Assembly (NCBI GenBank): GCA_023664265.1
Contig: JAMPFV010000001.1
Span: 16,598-80,597 of the forward strand
Origin: Roseburia sp.
Lineage (GTDB): Bacteria > Bacillota > Clostridia > Lachnospirales > Lachnospiraceae
Direction: 5' to 3'
DNA: 64,000 nt
Shown here: piece after piece, positions 60,310 through 64,000 of the stretch
Numbering within the stretch: the stretch's first letter is position 1
Layout: each line of letters opens with the position of its first letter
Made by a program: the position numbers and the translations under genes
Notes under the pieces: generated by a model
Databases searched by the model: none
The model's input: only the letters and a program-made list of their open reading frames with translations
What the model was told of the DNA's origin: nothing

Positions 60310-60394
60310 GATACAAATGTATTGACAATACATTCATATCGACGATACAAGTGTATCGACAATACATTCGTATCGACGATACAATTATATCAGC
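60310..60394. promoter_or_regulatory. Five tandem 17-bp operator-like units between divergent genes
   Basis: Units begin at 60310, 60327, 60344, 60361 and 60378, each close to RATACANNNNTATCGAC (for example GATACAAGTGTATCGAC). The first, third and fifth are near-palindromes GATACAANTGTATC. They lie between the TetR gene (ATG 60426) and the 44-residue/esterase genes, with TTGACA in the first unit boundary (60323-60328). They are probably binding sites for the TetR-family protein. No spacer sequences, so this is not a CRISPR array. Confidence 0.88.
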
Positions 60395-60425
60395 GCTATG
60401 TAGAATGTCAACAGGAGGAACGGAA

Positions 60426-60959
60426 ATGAGACAAACGCCACAAAGTGTATCACCGATGAGCAATGAGGGACGCAACTCCTATGTTATTGCGCATATAATA
60501 GAGGCGTTTCTTGCACTGCTGGTAGAGAAAACGCCGGATGAGATTTCCATCAGCGAGCTGTGCAGTCAGGCCGGCGTGGGGAGAGCGTCCTTTTACCGCA
60601 ATTTTGAGAGCAAGGAGGACATTTTAAAGGCGCATATCAATGCGATATTCCATGAATGGATTGACGAGTACGCCAAAAACAGCGGCGCCGCGTTGATCGA
60701 ACAGATAAGATCAATCTTTGCGCATCTTGAAAAGCACATGGATTTCTATGGACTGTTAAATGAAAGAGGGTTTATTTATCTGCTGAAGGATGTTCTTATC
60801 GGCGTTTTTGGGCCAAAGCCGGAGCAGTCGAAAGCAGAGGCGTATGCGGCGGCGTTTGTCGCCTATAGCCTGTACGGCTGGATTGAGGTGTGGTTTCAGC
60901 GGGGAATGCAAGAGTCGGCGGAGGAGATGGCGGAGCTCTTTAGAAATCAGGGGTTGTAG
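60426..60959 (+). CDS. TetR-family transcriptional regulator
   Basis: A 177-residue regulator. The N-terminal HTH is in IIEAFLALLVEKTPDEISISELCSQAGVGRASFYRNFESKEDIL. The all-helical C-terminal ligand domain belongs to the TetR_C_7/DhaS-like kind (YLLKDVLIGVF; YSLYGWIEVWFQRGM). ATG 60426 has GGAGGAACGG in front. It faces the esterase gene pair across the five-unit array and is expected to repress both sides. Confidence 0.88.
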   Translation: MRQTPQSVSPMSNEGRNSYVIAHIIEAFLALLVEKTPDEISISELCSQAGVGRASFYRNFESKEDILKAHINAIFHEWIDEYAKNSGAALIEQIRSIFAHLEKHMDFYGLLNERGFIYLLKDVLIGVFGPKPEQSKAEAYAAAFVAYSLYGWIEVWFQRGMQESAEEMAELFRNQGL

Positions 60960-60991
60960 GGTGAAAAGTATGTGCGGAAATGGGGATGAAA

Positions 60992-61603
60992 ATGCGATTA
61001 AAATGGATATTTTTTGACGTAGGCTCTACCTTAGTGGATGAAAGCGCCGCGTACCGGCATCGAATGGAAGAGATTGCCAAGGCGGCAGGCGTGTCTTACG
61101 AAACGGTTTACAACAGGGCAATGGAATTTTATGCCAAGAACCAAAAGGGCGATTTGGAGGCCGCGAAGCTGTTGGGGGTGGCGCTTCCCAAGTGGCATAC
61201 GGAGGATGAGGTCCTCTATTCGGATACGGAGGAATGCCTGAGAAGCGTAAGTCAGAGATACCGAATCGGCGTGATCGCGAACCAGTCTGCCGGAACCGCG
61301 GGACGGCTGGAGCGGCATGGGATATTAAAATATATCGACCTTGTGGTTGCCTCGGCGGAGGAGGGCGTTGCAAAGCCGGATGCGAGAATATTTGAAATCG
61401 CGCTGGAGCGTGCGGGCTGTCAGGCGAGGGAGGCCTTCATGGTCGGCGACAGGGTTGACAATGACATCATACCCGCAAAGGCGCTGGGGATGCGGACGAT
61501 TTGGGTCCGGCAGGGCTTCGGAAAGTATTGGAATATCACAAGCGACAGGGAGCGGGCGGAGTATGCGGTTGATTGTCTGGCGCAGGTGGCAAAGCGGGTG
61601 TGA
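60992..61603 (+). CDS. HAD-superfamily hydrolase
   Basis: A 203-residue HAD phosphatase-like protein. Motif I is WIFFDVGSTLVDE (Asp nucleophile, though the second position Asp is Gly), motif II is IGVIANQS, motif III Lys in GVAKPDARIF, motif IV in MVGDRVDNDIIPA. The cap is C1 helical. ATG 60992 is picked because GGGGATGAAA precedes it; ATG 60980 and 60986 are in frame too. It converges with another HAD gene 16 bases away; the two are not close paralogues. Substrate unknown. Confidence 0.82.
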   Translation: MRLKWIFFDVGSTLVDESAAYRHRMEEIAKAAGVSYETVYNRAMEFYAKNQKGDLEAAKLLGVALPKWHTEDEVLYSDTEECLRSVSQRYRIGVIANQSAGTAGRLERHGILKYIDLVVASAEEGVAKPDARIFEIALERAGCQAREAFMVGDRVDNDIIPAKALGMRTIWVRQGFGKYWNITSDRERAEYAVDCLAQVAKRV

Positions 61604-61618
61604 AGGAGAGAATTTTGT

Positions 61619-62299
61619 TCAAATATAAGGAAGCGCTGATGAAATCACCGCGAGCGGCGTCTCGAGCTGCGCAAACTCTGGCTTTCGCCCCGACGGCTGG
61701 GAAGTATTTTCCCGCAGATACCAGACGGCCTGTGCGGCGGTCATGCCAAGTCTGCGGGCCGTTTCCAGCTCATAGCTGCCGCCGTCCCCCACATACAAAC
61801 ACTCCTTGGCCCGTACGCCGAGCATTTTCGTGCAGCGGTGAAAAATCTCTGCCTCCGGCTTTTGAACGCCCTGCTCGTAAGAGAGACATGCGGCGTCAAA
61901 ATACGGGAACAAGGCGCTTTGGCGGATAACAGGGGCCTCCTCCGAGTAGCAGTTGCTGATAAGTCCGATAAGGTATCCGTGTTTCTTTAACTCGGAGAGC
62001 ATCGGGAGGATTTCGGGATGCAGATGGCGGAAGCATTCCTCCTTTGCGGCGATGCGCTTTGCGACCATTTTCTGCAAAAGCGCATCTGAATAGCGGTCAC
62101 ATTTTCGGAGAATCATTTCCAGTGTCTCTTCCAGTGTCAGTGCGCCGACAGTCCGGTCGGATTCGGTCGGCTGCCAGAGCGCCAGAAATTCCTCCTCGGG
62201 GATTCCCGCGTCCTGCGCCAGCTCCGCGCCAAAATATAAGGGCGATTGAAAATGGGTAATCAGGGTCTCAAACATATCGAAGATAACGGCACGTATCAT
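61619..62299 (-). CDS. HAD-superfamily hydrolase
   Basis: A 226-residue HAD protein. Motif I AVIFDMFETLITH, motif II LIGLISNC, motif III GVQKPEAEIF, motif IV YVGDGGSYELETARRLGM. GAGGAG at normal spacing precedes ATG 62299. The last residues (AVISSALPYI) are encoded by a palindromic-repeat sequence (61628-61650), so the gene's natural end may have been replaced when the repeat inserted. Closest family members act on small sugar or nucleotide phosphates. Confidence 0.83.
   Translation of the reverse strand: MIRAVIFDMFETLITHFQSPLYFGAELAQDAGIPEEEFLALWQPTESDRTVGALTLEETLEMILRKCDRYSDALLQKMVAKRIAAKEECFRHLHPEILPMLSELKKHGYLIGLISNCYSEEAPVIRQSALFPYFDAACLSYEQGVQKPEAEIFHRCTKMLGVRAKECLYVGDGGSYELETARRLGMTAAQAVWYLRENTSQPSGRKPEFAQLETPLAVISSALPYI
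61628..61650. repeat. Palindromic repeat family A, copy 5 (half copy)
   Basis: AAGGAAGCGCTGATGAAATC begins at 61629, as in the copies at 34944 and 55657. It lies within the 3' end of the leftward HAD gene and 25 bases after the stop of the rightward HAD gene. The second arm is absent. Confidence 0.75.
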
Positions 62300-62409
62300 A
62301 GCTCCTCCTGTTCTGCGGGGCGGTGTAATCTATTGGTATTGTAATGCATCCTTGGGGATTTGTCCATGAAAAGAGAATCGGGATTGGAAAGCATAAAACA
62401 AAAAATCTG

Positions 62410-62438
62410 TTGACATTCCCAAAAGAGTCTGCTAACAT
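62410..62438 (+). promoter_or_regulatory. Promoter ahead of the amino-acid ABC transporter
   Basis: TTGACA at 62410-62415 and TAACAT at 62433-62438 with a 17-base spacer. Transcription would start near 62445, only ten bases before an intrinsic terminator. Confidence 0.65.
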
Positions 62439-62454
62439 AAGGTACAGAGCAAAG

Positions 62455-62485
62455 GCGCTTAGATGAAAATCTGAGCGCTTTTTTT
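62455..62485 (+). terminator. Promoter-proximal intrinsic terminator (possible attenuator)
   Basis: Ten-bp arms GCGCTTAGAT and ATCTGAGCGC (62455-62464 and 62469-62478) with a GAAA loop, followed by seven T. It lies 97 bases ahead of the ABC ATPase ATG and just after a promoter. Confidence 0.8.
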
Positions 62486-62581
62486 GTTCTTCCATAGGAA
62501 ATTGCGGCAGCGTAAATTATTCAGGCAAAAAGCTTCTGCATGGAGATTAGGATAAAAGATTTTAAGTGCAAAGGAGAGCAG

Positions 62582-63307
62582 ATGATGATAAAGATGGAGC
62601 ATGTAAACAAATATTTCGGAGAGCTGCATGTGCTCAAGGATGTGAATCTGGAGGTGCGGGAGGGGGAGAAGCTCGTTATCATTGGCCCCTCCGGCTCGGG
62701 CAAGTCCACGACGGTGCGCTGCATGAACTTTCTGGAGGAGCCGACAAGCGGGCAGGTGTTTATCGACGGACAGGAGCTGACGGCAAGGAACAGGACAAAG
62801 CTGGTGCGCGATACAACCTCCATGGTCTTTCAGCAGTTTAACCTGTATCCGCACATGACGGTTCTGCGCAACCTCACGCTGGCGCCGACCAAGCTGCACC
62901 ATAAGAGCAGGAAGGAGGCGGAGGAGCTGGCTTACCGCTATCTGGATGTCGTCGGCCTTCGGGATAAGGCGCATGTCTATCCGACGACGCTCTCCGGCGG
63001 GCAGCAGCAGCGGATTGCGATTGCGCGGGCGCTGTGTGCGCAGACAAAAATCATTTTGTTTGACGAGCCGACAAGCGCGCTCGACCCTGAGACGATTCAG
63101 GAGGTGCTGGACGTAATGATCAAGCTCGCGAAGGAGAACATCACGATGGTGGTCGTCACCCATGAGATGGGGTTTGCGAGACAGGTCGCCGACAGGGTGG
63201 TCTTTATGGCGGACGGACAGATTATCGAGGAGGGAACGCCGGAGCATTTCTTCACCAATCCGAGCAACGAGCGCGTGAAGAGCTTCCTCGGGAAAATCAT
63301 CCGTTAA
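62582..63307 (+). CDS. Polar amino-acid ABC transporter ATP-binding protein
   Basis: A 241-residue ATPase of the GlnQ/HisP class. Walker [17 protein letters not shown]-loop [22 protein letters not shown], signature [15 protein letters not shown], Walker [16 protein letters not shown]-loop [16 protein letters not shown]. The [22 protein letters not shown] end is a GlnQ hallmark. AAGGAGAGCAG precedes ATG 62582. A substrate-binding lipoprotein follows 64 bases later; the permease is presumably right of the window. Confidence 0.93.
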   Translation: MMIKMEHVNKYFGELHVLKDVNLEVREGEKLVIIGPSGSGKSTTVRCMNFLEEPTSGQVFIDGQELTARNRTKLVRDTTSMVFQQFNLYPHMTVLRNLTLAPTKLHHKSRKEAEELAYRYLDVVGLRDKAHVYPTTLSGGQQQRIAIARALCAQTKIILFDEPTSALDPETIQEVLDVMIKLAKENITMVVVTHEMGFARQVADRVVFMADGQIIEEGTPEHFFTNPSNERVKSFLGKIIR

Positions 63308-63371
63308 GAATATCGGTAGCTCGGGGCGGGACAACCGCACCTTGTTATAGAAAAAAAGAGGAGGAGTATTT

Positions 63372-64000
63372 ATGAAAAAGAGAATCTTATCACTGATTGC
63401 GGCAGCGGCGTTTTGCGTGACAATGCTGTCAGGCTGTGGGGACAGCGCAGAGACCTCAAATGCCTCGGCGGGAGACGCGGGGGCAGGAAATGTGACAGAG
63501 GTGTCAGGAGACGCGGCGCAGAATACGGAATTTTCCGCGGATGTGCAGGCGATTGTTGACCGCGGCGTACTGCGGGTCGGCGTGAAGAACGCGGTTATCG
63601 GCTTCGGCTTTCAGGATACCCTGACGGGCGAGTATTCCGGCTTGGAGATTTCCATTGCGGAGAAGATTGCGGAGTATCTCGGCGTTGACGTGGAGTACAC
63701 GGCGGTGACGGCGGCAACCAGAACGGAGCTGTTGGATTCCGGCGATATCGACTGCGTGCTCGCCACCTTTACCATCACGGACGAGAGACGGGAGAGCTGG
63801 GATTTCTCCACCCCGTATTTCACGGACCATGTAACGGTGCTTGTCGAGAATGCGAGCGGCATAACCTCTCTTGCGGACCTTGTCGGTAAGAAGGTCGGCG
63901 TATCCTCCGGTTCAACCTCCGCGCGGTCTCTGGTGAGTGCGATGATTGAGAACGGTGTTATCGCGGGGGAGGGCTTTGATATCGAGACCTTTGACCCTGC
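63372..64000 (+). CDS. Amino-acid ABC transporter substrate-binding lipoprotein (cut by window edge)
   Basis: About 209 residues are visible. The signal peptide MKKRILSLIAAAAFCVTMLSGC ends in an LSGC lipobox. A short Ser/Ala/Gly linker follows, then a periplasmic-binding-protein domain of family 3 (RGVLRVGVKNAVIGFGFQD; YSGLEISIAEKIAEYLGVDVEYTAV; DCVLATFTITDERRESWDFSTPYFTDHVTVLVE; LVGKKVGVSSGSTSA). AGAGGAGGAG precedes ATG 63372. Frame stays open to 64000. It delivers a polar amino acid to the importer encoded with the upstream ATPase. Confidence 0.92.
   Translation, partial: MKKRILSLIAAAAFCVTMLSGCGDSAETSNASAGDAGAGNVTEVSGDAAQNTEFSADVQAIVDRGVLRVGVKNAVIGFGFQDTLTGEYSGLEISIAEKIAEYLGVDVEYTAVTAATRTELLDSGDIDCVLATFTITDERRESWDFSTPYFTDHVTVLVENASGITSLADLVGKKVGVSSGSTSARSLVSAMIENGVIAGEGFDIETFDP

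Noticed and set aside
60310..60394. Short regular repeats resembling CRISPR
   Set aside because: The 17-bp units touch each other with no spacers and there are no cas genes; better explained as an operator array.

Overview
The window reads as a chromosome segment of an anaerobic, spore-forming Firmicute, most likely a Lachnospiraceae-type gut clostridium. This is inferred from a SpoIIID gene, Bce-type peptide-resistance modules, Rpn/PD-(D/E)XK proteins with a strong clostridial look, a mannan-utilisation locus laid out much like that of Roseburia-type bacteria, and GC-rich coding sequence with strong AGGAGG ribosome sites. No rRNA, tRNA, CRISPR array or intact insertion sequence was seen.

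Layout. 1-2.9 kb: end of a DUF4143 ATPase gene, two tandem paralogues of unknown function and another unknown gene. 3.0-6.8 kb: nucleoside phosphorylase plus a dedicated ECF transporter (S, T and a fused double ATPase). 6.8-7.6 kb: an AbrB/PIN toxin-antitoxin pair. 8.4-12.2 kb: isochorismatase-like hydrolase, a secreted trigger-factor-like isomerase and an NlpC/P60 hydrolase. 12.4-17.2 kb: sulfur metabolism (two PLP lyases, cysteine desulfurase, IscU/NifU scaffold, Rrf2 regulator). 17.2-20.5 kb: PadR regulator with a HAAS-SEDS membrane protein, overlapped on the opposite strand by an anti-sigma/sigma pair. 20.7-26.5 kb: diguanylate cyclase, SpoIIID, MoxR-DUF58 operon. 26.5-41.3 kb: repeat-rich region with two FtsX-type ABC modules, a MATE-kinase fusion behind a leader with two terminators, a decayed ABC exporter, a BceRS two-component system and an apparent type I toxin-antitoxin locus. 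41.4-46.2 kb: NUDIX, LacI, XRE-Uma2 fusion and a restriction-modification pair. 46.4-58.0 kb: mannan/galactomannan utilisation (GH36, LacI, AraC, mannobiose 2-epimerase, two GH130 phosphorylases, two SGNH acetyl esterases, mannose-6-phosphate isomerase). 58-64 kb: small unknown genes, a TetR-controlled esterase with a five-unit operator array, two HAD phosphatases and the start of an amino-acid ABC transporter.

How the genes work together. In the mannan locus GH36 removes galactose side groups, the two SGNH enzymes probably remove acetyl groups, GH130_2 phosphorolyses mannooligosaccharides, the epimerase converts mannobiose to mannosyl-glucose, GH130_1 splits this to mannose-1-phosphate and glucose, and the isomerase feeds mannose-6-phosphate to glycolysis. 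The BceRS system probably senses antimicrobial peptides and switches on the ABC pair next to it through a TTACA-N4-TGTAA site.

The most interesting non-coding content is: a convergent toxin/antisense-RNA locus at 36.77-37.08 kb; a branched structured element at 22.84-23.03 kb; a perfect 42-bp-arm palindrome at 58.09-58.17 kb; tandem 131-bp terminator-bearing repeats at 27.5-27.8 kb; and a family of palindromic repeats placed just after stop codons.
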